A stretch of DNA of 64,000 nt from JACXTP01 sp963827905 (GTDB lineage Archaea > Thermoplasmatota > Thermoplasmata > Methanomassiliicoccales > UBA472), in NCBI GenBank assembly GCA_963827905.1, contig CAWHCB010000003.1, positions 1 through 64,000 of the forward strand, written 5' to 3'. Under the pieces are notes generated by a model. The model saw nothing but the letters and a program-made list of their open reading frames with translations, had not been told where the DNA came from and made no database searches. The translations under genes and the position numbers were made by a program. This document shows, piece by piece, positions 55,002 through 62,820 of this stretch. The number at the start of each line of letters is the position of its first letter. Positions within the stretch are counted from its first letter, which is position 1.

Positions 55002-55349
55002 TCAATCCCTAGGGCGAAGGCACGCCTCGGCCCACCGCAGTTGCTCGACATATTCCACCTCCGGGAAGGCCAGTTCGTCCGGCAATGATCCGAACAGCCT
55101 CCAATCCATCTCCCCCTGGCCCTCGACGAGCATCAGATCGCCTGCGAAGACATGCCCGTCGCGAAAAGGGGCTTTGGCCCTAGGTCGGAAACCCTGTCCC
55201 GTCTCCTCCAGGAACTCCCGGACCACCGCCTGCTCCGGGGTCTCGCCCTCTTCCATCCTTCCCCCGGGCATCTCCCAACCATGACGCTTGGGGTTGTAGA
55301 CCATGAGGAACCTGCGGCCAGAGAAGGCGATGGCGTAGACGAAGCTCAT
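55002..55349 (-). CDS. NUDIX hydrolase
   Basis: The 115-aa protein carries a full NUDIX box, GGRMEEGETPEQAVVREFLE followed by ETG, matching G-x5-E-x7-R-E-x-x-E-E-x-G near residues 30-52. These enzymes cleave nucleoside diphosphates linked to another group; the substrate cannot be read here. The start MSFVYAIAFSGRRFLMVYNP is typical of compact forms. Its ATG overlaps the flpA stop by 4 bases, so the two are co-translated, an odd partner for an rRNA methylase. Confidence 0.92.
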   Translation of the reverse strand: MSFVYAIAFSGRRFLMVYNPKRHGWEMPGGRMEEGETPEQAVVREFLEETGQGFRPRAKAPFRDGHVFAGDLMLVEGQGEMDWRLFGSLPDELAFPEVEYVEQLRWAEACLRPRD

Positions 55350-56020
55350 GCCCTTTGCACCACCACCATGGCATGGTCCTTCTCGTACGGTTCCAGGTCG
55401 ACCACTTCCAGGACCTTGAACCCCGCCTTCAGGAACTGCGCCTCCACCGAGCGGAAGATGTCCCTCGGTTCCTTGGTGACGTCCTCAGAGCGTGCCTTGA
55501 CCACCAGCATGCCTTGGCCGATGCCGAAGGCGTCGAGGTTGCGCAGGAAGATGCCCGCCTGGTCCTTCTGGGCCACATCCTGGTAGAGGACGTCCGGTCC
55601 TTCCACCACGAAACGGAGATCGTCCGGTCTGGTGGCGTCCCCCAGTATGGGCACCATGTTCGGCCTGGACTCGCATACGGTGACCAGGTCGCGGAAGGAC
55701 CGTTGGGAGATCTCCACGCAGAAGACCGAACCGTCCAGCACGATGTCGGAGACATGGCTCGAGGTGGTCCCGCTGGCCGCTCCCAAGTACAGCACCTTGG
55801 AGCGCCTGCCGATCGGACAGTGGGCGCCGCCCTTCTTCATGTAAGCGGCCAGCTTGCTGCGGCTTGGCACCCATTCCCGGTATTCCACCCCTTCGTGGTC
55901 GAAGAGGCGCTCCCCGTAGACCCTCACTCCAGGCACCATGTTCTGGGTGAAGAGGAGATCGCCGTCGCTGAAGACCCCCACCCATCGGGTGGGACGGATG
56001 GCATGTTTGGAGGCACCCAT
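55346..56020 (-). CDS. flpA: Fibrillarin (FlpA), C/D box RNP 2'-O-methyltransferase
   Basis: Fibrillarin transfers methyl from SAM to 2'-OH of rRNA/tRNA sites chosen by C/D RNAs with Nop5 and L7Ae. ATG 56020 gives MGASKHAIRPTRWVGVFSDG; a longer reading upstream is not supported. GERLFDHEGVEYREWVPSRS, VLYLGAASGTTSSHVSDIVL (SAM loop), VFCVEISQRSFRDLVTVCES, VPILGDATRPDDLRFVVEGP and DVLYQDVAQKDQAGIFLRNL are the family's signature blocks, ending VDLEPYEKDHAMVVVQRA. The length of 224 aa is normal. nop5 lies far away at 42457 rather than adjacent. Confidence 0.97.
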   Translation of the reverse strand: MGASKHAIRPTRWVGVFSDGDLLFTQNMVPGVRVYGERLFDHEGVEYREWVPSRSKLAAYMKKGGAHCPIGRRSKVLYLGAASGTTSSHVSDIVLDGSVFCVEISQRSFRDLVTVCESRPNMVPILGDATRPDDLRFVVEGPDVLYQDVAQKDQAGIFLRNLDAFGIGQGMLVVKARSEDVTKEPRDIFRSVEAQFLKAGFKVLEVVDLEPYEKDHAMVVVQRA

Positions 56021-56044
56021 ACGGTGGCATGGATGAGGGTTAAG

Positions 56045-56053
56045 GTTAAAAGC
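56045..56053. promoter_or_regulatory. Shared divergent TATA element of flpA and the winged-helix gene
   Basis: GTTAAAAGC reads as a TATA box on both strands. Its centre is about 27 bases from GTG 56076 (plus) and about 29 from ATG 56020 (minus), so both genes could be leaderless from one site. Confidence 0.45.
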
Positions 56054-56075
56054 GTTTCTCGCCGCTATCCGGTCC

Positions 56076-56534
56076 GTGGCCGGTGAGGGGGACCAGGGCA
56101 AGAAGATCGACGAGCTCACCCAGAAGGTGGAGCAACTAGAGCAGGCCATGCGCGACGTGGCCCGCCCCTACTCCGAACTGGTGGAGCAGTTGGCCCGGTT
56201 CCAGGAGACGGTGCAGAAATACTTCCGCCTCATGGACCTGTACCAGCGCTATGGTTCCATCTCCATCGAGACCATCCTCCCCGAGGTCAAGGACCCCATC
56301 TCCAAGGACATCGTCAAGGTACTGCTGGACAAACCTGGGCTGAACATATCGGAGATAACCGAGGAGCTCAGGGCCCGGCGGGGCAGCTCCTCTCGGCGCA
56401 TCGTGCGCGACCGGTTGGGGGAGCTGGTGGAGCAGAAGGTGCTGGTGGAGAAGGCTGGCCAAAAGGAGAAGACATACGATATCTCCGAGCCCGTGATCAA
56501 GAAATGGTCACAAGTGCTCGGGTTGAGCAAATAG
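56076..56534 (+). CDS. Coiled-coil plus winged-helix transcription regulator-like protein
   Basis: From GTG 56076 the 152-aa protein has an N-terminal coiled coil (KKIDELTQKVEQLEQAMRDV, then ELVEQLARFQETVQKYFRLM). A winged-helix domain follows from about residue 75 (DPISKDIVKVLLDKPGLNIS, EITEELRARRGSSSRRIVRD, LVEQKVLVEKAGQKEKTYDI). The layout suggests a dimeric DNA-binding regulator. The GTG start is supported by leaderless spacing to the TATA element it shares with flpA, which it may also regulate; that is a guess. Confidence 0.7.
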   Translation: MAGEGDQGKKIDELTQKVEQLEQAMRDVARPYSELVEQLARFQETVQKYFRLMDLYQRYGSISIETILPEVKDPISKDIVKVLLDKPGLNISEITEELRARRGSSSRRIVRDRLGELVEQKVLVEKAGQKEKTYDISEPVIKKWSQVLGLSK

Positions 56535-56610
56535 GGTGACCATGCTTGACCTAATACGAAGGACGAAGGGAGACCGGGAACGAACCGTATGAGACGGACG
56601 AGGTGAAGAG

Positions 56611-56958
56611 ATGACAGAAAAGGAAGGGTACAAGAGCGAAATGCCGGACGCGCAGGAGCTAAGGGAGATATTCGAGGTGCTGTCCGAGCATGTGCCGCGG
56701 TTGCTCGAGGCGGTGACCAAGGTACTGTACAACGCCCAGGAAGGGGAGAAGTTCGGTCAATCGGTGGCCGGGTTCTACAAATCCCTCAAGGCGGCGGGGA
56801 TGAGCGGACAGGAGGCCTTCGAGCTCACCAAGCAGTACATGGACACCATCAGCCTGGGTGGGCTTTTGAAGAACATGATCGGCGGCTATGGCGATGACGA
56901 CGACATCGGGAGGGCCATCAAGAAGCGGGTGGCCAAGGAGATCGAAGAGGAGAAATGA
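56611..56958 (+). CDS. Conserved-looking hypothetical helical protein, 115 aa
   Basis: The protein starts MTEKEGYKSEMPDAQELREI after a GGTGA ribosome site. It is mostly amphipathic helix: VLSEHVPRLLEAVTKVLYNA, KFGQSVAGFYKSLKAAGMSG and AFELTKQYMDTISLGGLLKN, then an acidic DDDD stretch and a basic/acidic tail. There are no Cys residues and no membrane helix. Domain not recognised. The next small gene overlaps it by 4 bases (ATGA), and both are probably products of one message with similar functions. Confidence 0.6.
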   Translation: MTEKEGYKSEMPDAQELREIFEVLSEHVPRLLEAVTKVLYNAQEGEKFGQSVAGFYKSLKAAGMSGQEAFELTKQYMDTISLGGLLKNMIGGYGDDDDIGRAIKKRVAKEIEEEK

Positions 56959-57227
56959 TGGACCCGGAGGATAAGGAAGCGGTCCTGGTGGTGACAGCGG
57001 CCGCCCCCAAGTTGATGATCACGCTCTTCATCTCCTATCTGCGCCTCAAGCGGGCAGCGGTGCGGGCGGAGAAGGACCTGCGGCGCTCCCTGCAGGCCAA
57101 CGGTGTCCCGAAAAAGGAAGCGAAGGAGCTCGCCGCGGCCTACACCGAATGGACCTCCTTGCGTTATTGGCTGAGGAGGGCGGCGTTCCCGGCCGCCCTG
57201 GAAGGGATCCGGTCCGCCGGCAAGTGA
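56955..57227 (+). CDS. Small basic hypothetical protein paired with the gene before it
   Basis: The 90-aa frame begins MMDPEDKEAVLVVTAAAPKL and has one moderately hydrophobic stretch (LMITLFISYLRLKRAAVRAE) followed by a basic helix (KDLRRSLQANGVPKKEAKEL). Arg-rich segments around YWLRRAAFPA suggest membrane-surface or nucleic-acid contact. No family recognised. The start overlaps the previous stop, so the pair is translationally coupled. It converges with the DUF7064-like gene with 7 bases between. Confidence 0.58.
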   Translation: MMDPEDKEAVLVVTAAAPKLMITLFISYLRLKRAAVRAEKDLRRSLQANGVPKKEAKELAAAYTEWTSLRYWLRRAAFPAALEGIRSAGK

Positions 57228-57234
57228 TCTCAAT

Positions 57235-58153
57235 TCACTGCCGGATCAGATACTCGGCCACGCCGAAGCCGACCTCTTCGTCCATCTTGAACCGGGTGAG
57301 GGTCTCCCACATCACGGCGTGGTGCTTCTTGTCCTCGCCCTCGAAGTGCATCATGGCCTTGCGCTTGGTGACGCCCTTCACGCCGTACACGTTGCCATCC
57401 TTGTCATAGAACGCCATGTACAGCTCGGTCGGGCTGCCGTCCGCCTGGAACTCCTTGGCCACGTCCACCTTGACGATGGGGATCATCTCGCCGTCCAAGT
57501 ACAGGAAGCCAGCGTCGACATCGCCCTTGTCCATCTCCAGCTTGGTGATGTTGAAGGCGAACTTCTCGTTGAACTGGCAGGTGACCCAGAGCCACAGGCG
57601 GGGGGCGGTCCATTCCCTGACGCCCCAGGAGTGGTCCCTCTCGCCCAAGGCGCGGACCACGAACTCCCGATCCTCGACCTTGACCGTGCCTATGAAATGT
57701 CCGACCTGCTCGATGTGCTCGGCCGCCACCTGCTGGGCGATCTTCTCCTTCTCCGGCGTCACGCAGTTGCGGTAGTCGAACTGAGGGGTGATGGCATCGA
57801 AGTCCAGGGCGAACGAGACCTTGACCGGCTTGACCTCGCCCTTGTCCATTTGCATTGAGCTCTCCCTCATAGGAGAGGTTCCACTTCTTCTCCGCCTCGA
57901 CCGCGGTGAACTTGAGGCCCTTGGCGCTCAGCTCGTTGTCTTCCATCTCGACGTTCTCTTTGAGGCCCACGATGGAGCCGTCCGGCATGAGGAAGAAGCA
58001 GAAGAGCGCCTTCTCCTTCTTGTTCGGCTTCATACCGATGCGCATGAAGCCGCAAAGGTCGTTGCCGCGATCATAGAAATTGAAGTAAAAACTCTCGTTC
58101 CAGTCCTTTTGCTCTCCGACCTCATGAAGCATATCGTAATCCAAATCGATCAA
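57235..58153 (-). CDS. Lipocalin-like DUF7064/7065-type protein (CrtC-like fold), one frameshift
   Basis: The protein of about 305 aa starts MIDLDYDMLHEVGEQKDWNE, then SFYFNFYDRGNDLCGFMRIG and VEAEKKWNLSYEG. An indel near 57865 joins VKVSFALDFDAITPQFDYRN, then VGHFIGTVKVEDREFVVRAL and GERDHSWGVREWTAPRLWLW. The H-S-W-G-x-R-x-W block is the mark of the hydroxyneurosporene-synthase/AttH-like beta-barrel set (DUF7064/7065), whose members mostly lack known roles. Its start overlaps the stop of the large phosphotransferase-like gene before it by 4 bases, so the two act together. Confidence 0.65.
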
Positions 58154-60766
58154 CCTTCCAACACGTAAATCGTGCCTTCGTTGCCGTCAAGGGTTATCCT
58201 CTGCCCCGTCTTGAAGATTTTCGTTGCACCCTTGACCGCGGTGACCGCCGGGAGGCCGTATTCGCGCGAAACCACCGCCCCGTGCGACAGCACCCCGCCG
58301 GTCTCGGTGATCAGTCCCCCGATCTTGCTGAACACCGCCGTCCAGCCCGGGTCGGTGTTGGTCGTGACCAGGATCTCGTGGTCCCGCACCTCGCCCAGCT
58401 GCTCGATGGAATCGACCACGCGAACGATGCCAGTGCACGTTCCCGGGCTGGCCGAGGTGCCGACGATCCTCAGGCCGTCCCCTTGCCATATGACCGTGTC
58501 GTCGAACTCGGTGTTCCCTCGCAGGAACTTCGGGGGCAGTCGGTCCTTGTAGCGCATGAACTCCTTCCGCCTCTGCTCCACCGTCCTCTTCAGCTCCTCT
58601 GACGGCTGCCCTGGCATTTGGAATATCTCCTCCTTGCTCAGGAAGAAGATGTCATCGACGCCTTCCAGCAACCCTCTCTCCTTGAACCTGCGGCCATACT
58701 CCATGAAGAGGCGGCGCCAGCGATAGAGGATGTGGTCCAGGTAGAAGCGCTGGTTCTCCCGGAACATGAGATAGGTCTGGGCATACCCGAGGACGGTCTT
58801 GAACAGCTTGCGGCGCAGGTAGCCGTAACGCATCTTGCCTATCGCGGCCAGTATCTCCCGCTCCGCCTCCATGCGCTCCTTGACCTTGTTCCGCTCCATC
58901 TCTTCCAGGTCAATTTGCGGCGACCGGACCAGCGCCCTCAATATGTCGACCACCAGGGCGGGGTCGTCCGCCCAGCGGGGGAAGTAGATCTCGCGGGTGT
59001 GGGACCTCTGGCCATAGGCATCGAGGAACTCCAGGAGCTCGATGCGATAATCTGAGTACATGGGCTGGGTCCAGAGCTCCTCAAGGAACTGCTCGGACGA
59101 TAGCTCCTGCAGGCGTCTCGCCACGGCGGCATCCTCCCTGGCCTTGTCGGCCAGCTTGGCCAAGGCCATGTTGGTCTCGATGGTCTTGTTGCCCTTCAGC
59201 CCGGAGATGACCTTGGAGTAGAGCACGCCCGACCTATCGTCCAACCAGTCGGTCAACCAGCGCTTCACCATCAGGTTCGTTCCGATGGAGTGGGTCACCA
59301 TGCCATAGCGGATCAGGCGGAAGTGCTTCAGGTAGGCCTGCTCCATGGCCAGGAACTCCTGGTGCAACCGTTCGTCCTCCACCTTGGTCAGGTCCAGGGC
59401 GTCGAAGGGACCTACCGCCTCCATGTAATCCCTCCGTCCACCGCTGGTAGGCCTTGTCGGTCCGGAATATGGTGCCGTCCCGGTCCAGCACCGCGATGCG
59501 GACCTCCGCCCACAGGCGTTTGCCCACCTTGGTCTTGACGTTGGCGATGCGTTCCTGGTCCTTCACCGGGAAGTAGTTGAGCAGCTCCTTGGTGCGTGAG
59601 AATCGGGGGTTGTAGGTGAAGACCTCCTCCAACACCTCGGTGTTGAAGTAGATGTGGCCCTTGTGCACCCGCAGCAGCACCTTGTCGGTGAGGTCCTTGT
59701 AACCCATGATCTCGCTGCCCTCGTGGTTCACGTACTTGGTGAGATACTCTCCAAGCAACGAGTAGAACAGCGGCGAGGTGACATCGGCCCAGTATTCGTC
59801 CCCGTAGGCCCTGGTCCACAGGGTCCGGTCCTTGACCAGGGTGGTGATGGGACGGGACTGCAGGATGTATACCGAACTTCCGTCCATGGCCCACTCGATG
59901 TCCTGGGGCGACCCGAAGTGGTCCTCCAGTCTCAGACCGGTGCGGGCCAGTTCCTCCGCTTGCCCTGGCTCCAGGGTGGGCTTGGTCTGCAGGTCCTCCG
60001 GGAGGGCGGTCGCCTCGGCCGAGCTCAGATGGAAGGCCTTTTCCTTCCGGTTGATCTGGCGATGCTCCAGTTTGCAGCTCCGGCCGTCGCATGTGTAGCG
60101 GTCCGGACTGACCATGCCGGAGGCCACGGCCTCTCCCAGGCCGAACGCCGCCTCGATGACGACCTTGTCATCGCCGGTCACGGGGTCCTTGGTGAACATG
60201 ATCCCTGAGCTTACCGCATCCACCATCCTCTGCACGATGACCGCCATGCCCGTGCGCAGGTGAGGCACCTCGTTGTTGTGACGATAGGTCATGGCCCTCT
60301 CGTTCCAGTAGGAGGCCCAGCATCGTTTCACATGCTCCGCCACCGCCTCCTTCCCGATGCCAAGATAAGTGTCCTGCTGCCCGGCGAACGACGCGTCGCC
60401 CAGGTCCTCCGCGATGGCGGACGATCGCACCGCCCAAAGACGATCGGAGGCGAGCCTGTCCCGCAGCCCTGCCAACAGCTCATCGCGCAGAGGCCTCGCC
60501 ATCATGGCCCTCTTGATCTCTTGGGAGGCCTTCTGCACTGCCAGGGCGTCATCGAAATCAGTGCCCTCAAGGACCTTGGCGATCTCCTCGGTCAGCCCAT
60601 CGGCCCGGAGGAAGGAATCATACTCCATTGCCGGCACCACCAACGCCCAAGGCACCGGAAAGCCCGCCGATAGAAGGTTGGCCAGGTTCGCCGCCTTCGG
60701 CCCGACCAGCCCGATGTCCCCCTCCCCGACCTCCTCCAAGGACAGGACGGTCTTCGCAGCTGTCAT
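58150..60766 (-). CDS. PEP synthase/rifampin phosphotransferase-like enzyme, one frameshift
   Basis: From ATG 60766 the protein of about 870 aa has an ATP-grasp part (VGPKAANLANLLSAGFPVPW, LWAVRSSAIAEDLGDASFAG, MVDAVSSGIMFTKDPVTGDD, EAAFGLGEAVASGMVSPDRY, WAMDGSSVYILQSRPITTLV). A middle helical part follows, broken once near 59430. The C-terminal phosphohistidine domain has DPGWTAVFSKIGGLITETGG and VLSHGAVVSREYGLPAVTAV with the active His. It stops there: the PEP-binding barrel that follows in PpsA and PpdK is absent. This order and length match rifampin phosphotransferases (ATP, substrate, His domains), so the substrate is bound by the middle part and is unknown. It shares an operon with the DUF7064-like gene. 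Confidence 0.82.
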
Positions 60767-60848
60767 GCCATTGATTTGGACCAGGCCCCCAGCCGGCTTA
60801 GACCTTCCATCAACAAAATGCTTTGCCCCTCCAATTATTTCTAAAGGA

Positions 60849-60865
60849 AGGGCCATTGAGGCCCT
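60849..60865. promoter_or_regulatory. Perfect inverted repeat touching the IMPase start
   Basis: AGGGCC (60849-60854) and GGCCCT (60860-60865) flank ATTGA and end one base before ATG 60867. In RNA this hairpin would abut the start codon; in DNA it could be an operator. Confidence 0.4.
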
Positions 60866-60866
60866 G

Positions 60867-61640
60867 ATGCTCGATATCCTGAACGAAATCGCCGACCGGG
60901 TGGCCGAGAAGGTCAGACCGAGATGGCGCGAGGCCTGCATGGGCGAGGAGCTGGAGATGGGGGCGGACGGCACCCCCACCTTGTTGATCGACCGTCTGGC
61001 CGAGGAGATCATCATAGACCACGTCAAGCGCTCCGGACTATCCTGGGACATACTGAGCGAGGAGGCGGGCCGAGTAGGGGATGGCGGGGACAGGACCTTG
61101 GTCATCGACCCCATCGACGGCACCTACAACGCGATCATGGGAATACCGTTCTACAGCGTGTCATTGGCCCTGGGCAGGGAGAGCATGTGCGACGTCGACA
61201 CCGCGGTGGTGCTGAACCTGGTGACCGGCGACCGGTACACCGCCATCAAGGGCAAGGGGGCCTGGTTGAACGGATGTCGTATCCAGACCAGGAAGCTGGA
61301 CCTCAAGCAGGCGGTGTTCCTGGTCTACATGGGGCATTTCGCCACCGACAAGGACTTCCGCATGGCCCGGATGGGGCGGAGATGCCGCTCCCTCGGGTGC
61401 AGCTCCCTGGAACTGGCCTTGGTGGCCCAGGGCAGCGCCGACGGCTATTACCTTCACACGGACGTCTACGAGAAGGCCATCCGCGTGGTGGACATCGCCG
61501 CCGCGGCCTTGATCCTGCGCGAGGCCGGCGGGGACCTCGTCGATCTTAAAGGAGGCAGGTTGGACATGCCCTTCGACCTGAGCACGAGAAGTAACTTCTT
61601 AGCCTATGGCGACGAATCTATGCGCGAGGTGCTGCGATGA
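60867..61640 (+). CDS. Inositol-monophosphatase family phosphatase (IMPase/FBPase, possible NADP phosphatase)
   Basis: The 257-aa protein has the Mg2+ motifs ILSEEAGRVGDG and VIDPIDGTYNAIMGIPFYSV (D-P-I-D-G-T) and the closing VYEKAIRVVDIAAAALILRE, where W/V-D-x-A-A is the last ligand block. Archaeal members act on fructose 1,6-bisphosphate and inositol phosphates. Its stop overlaps the NAD kinase start (ATGA). In Methanocaldococcus these two domains are fused in one protein with NADP phosphatase and NAD kinase activity, so a role in NADP balance is plausible. ATG 60867 is the first good start; the gene is intact. Confidence 0.9.
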   Translation: MLDILNEIADRVAEKVRPRWREACMGEELEMGADGTPTLLIDRLAEEIIIDHVKRSGLSWDILSEEAGRVGDGGDRTLVIDPIDGTYNAIMGIPFYSVSLALGRESMCDVDTAVVLNLVTGDRYTAIKGKGAWLNGCRIQTRKLDLKQAVFLVYMGHFATDKDFRMARMGRRCRSLGCSSLELALVAQGSADGYYLHTDVYEKAIRVVDIAAAALILREAGGDLVDLKGGRLDMPFDLSTRSNFLAYGDESMREVLR

Positions 61641-62446
61641 GATTCGGCATGAGCGTCAACATGGACATACCGGACGCACCCCGTCTGGCCAAGAAGGTGC
61701 TGGGGCTATTGAAGGGGCACGAGGTGCTGCTGGAGAACGAGGTCGCGGCCCGGCTCAAGCGCCCCGGCATGAAATTGGACGACATGGACGTGGACATGGT
61801 GGTGGCGGTGGGCGGGGACGGCACCATCCTCAGGGCTTTGCAGCACAACGCCGCCCCTTTGTTCGGCATCAACGCCGGCGACCTCGGTTTCCTCACCACG
61901 GTCACGGAGGAGGAGATGGAGGAGGGCGTGGAGAACATCCTCAACGGCAATTACTCCTTGGAATCCCGCAGCAAGCTGCAGACGATGGTCGGCGGCAAGC
62001 GCCTGCGCGACGCCGTGAACGAGGCGGTGGTGCACACCGCCCAGATCGCCAAGATCCGCCACTTCCAGGTCCACGTCGACAACGAGCTCGCCATCAATGT
62101 CCGGGCGGACGGCATCATCGTCTCCACCCCGACCGGCTCCACCTGCTACGCCATGAGCGTCGGTGCCCCGTTGGTCGACCCCAGGGTGGACGCGCTGGTC
62201 ATCGTGCCCATGGCCCCTTTCAAGTTCGCCGCCAGGCCGGTGGTGGTGCCCTCGAGCAGCAAGATCACCCTGCGCGTGATGCGGCCGAAGGAGTGCTTGG
62301 TGGTCATCGACGGCCAGGACTCGGAGCTGATGGCCGGCAATGAGACGGTGGAGTTCACCATGGCCTCGACCAAGGCGCGCTTCGTCACCTTCGGCAAAGG
62401 CTTCTACACGCGTACCCGGGAGAAGCTGATGGGGTCCCTATGCTGA
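61637..62446 (+). CDS. nadK: NAD kinase
   Basis: The enzyme phosphorylates NAD to NADP. The 269-aa protein has VDMVVAVGGDGTILRALQHN with the catalytic G-G-D-G-T, LFGINAGDLGFLTTVTEEEM, IRHFQVHVDNELAINVRADG, IIVSTPTGSTCYAMSVGAPL and VVIDGQDSELMAGNETVEFT, all signature blocks. The ADGIIVSTPTGST segment is the NAD-binding loop. It is unbroken. The start overlaps the phosphatase stop by 4 bases, and its end overlaps the JAB-domain gene by 7. Confidence 0.95.
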   Translation: MRFGMSVNMDIPDAPRLAKKVLGLLKGHEVLLENEVAARLKRPGMKLDDMDVDMVVAVGGDGTILRALQHNAAPLFGINAGDLGFLTTVTEEEMEEGVENILNGNYSLESRSKLQTMVGGKRLRDAVNEAVVHTAQIAKIRHFQVHVDNELAINVRADGIIVSTPTGSTCYAMSVGAPLVDPRVDALVIVPMAPFKFAARPVVVPSSSKITLRVMRPKECLVVIDGQDSELMAGNETVEFTMASTKARFVTFGKGFYTRTREKLMGSLC

Positions 62447-62820
62447 AAAGACCCCACGGCATTTACCGCGAGGTGCTGGAGATGGTCATCGACGTGGCCA
62501 AGAGCAGCCATCCCCGGGAGTTCGTGGCCCTGCTCCACCAGGAGGACGGGGTCATCGACGAGCTGCATTTCCTTCCCGGAACGACCTCCAACGAGGACAG
62601 TGCCTATCTCCTGTTGCACATGCGCCCCATCGACCTCAACATATGCGGCACGGTGCACTCCCATCCCGGACCATCGTTCCGGCCCTCGGGCGCGGACCTG
62701 AGCCTGTTCAATCGCTTCGGGAGCACTCACATCATCATGTGCCTGCCTTACGAAATGAGGAGCTGGCAGGCGTACGACCACGAGGGAAGGCGCATCTCCC
62801 TGCAGATCGTCGATGAGTGA
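62440..62820 (+). CDS. JAB/MPN-domain metalloprotease-like protein
   Basis: The 126-aa single-domain protein has SSHPREFVALLHQEDGVIDE with the upstream Glu, then ICGTVHSHPGPSFRPSGADL, where H-S-H-P-x7-S-x2-D completes the JAMM zinc site. SLFNRFGSTHIIMCLPYEMR follows. JAMM proteins in archaea include SAMP-deconjugating proteases; no ubiquitin-like gene is in the window, so that is only a possibility. It overlaps the nadK end by 7 bases and converges with the GlmU-like gene with no gap. Confidence 0.92.
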   Translation: MLKRPHGIYREVLEMVIDVAKSSHPREFVALLHQEDGVIDELHFLPGTTSNEDSAYLLLHMRPIDLNICGTVHSHPGPSFRPSGADLSLFNRFGSTHIIMCLPYEMRSWQAYDHEGRRISLQIVDE

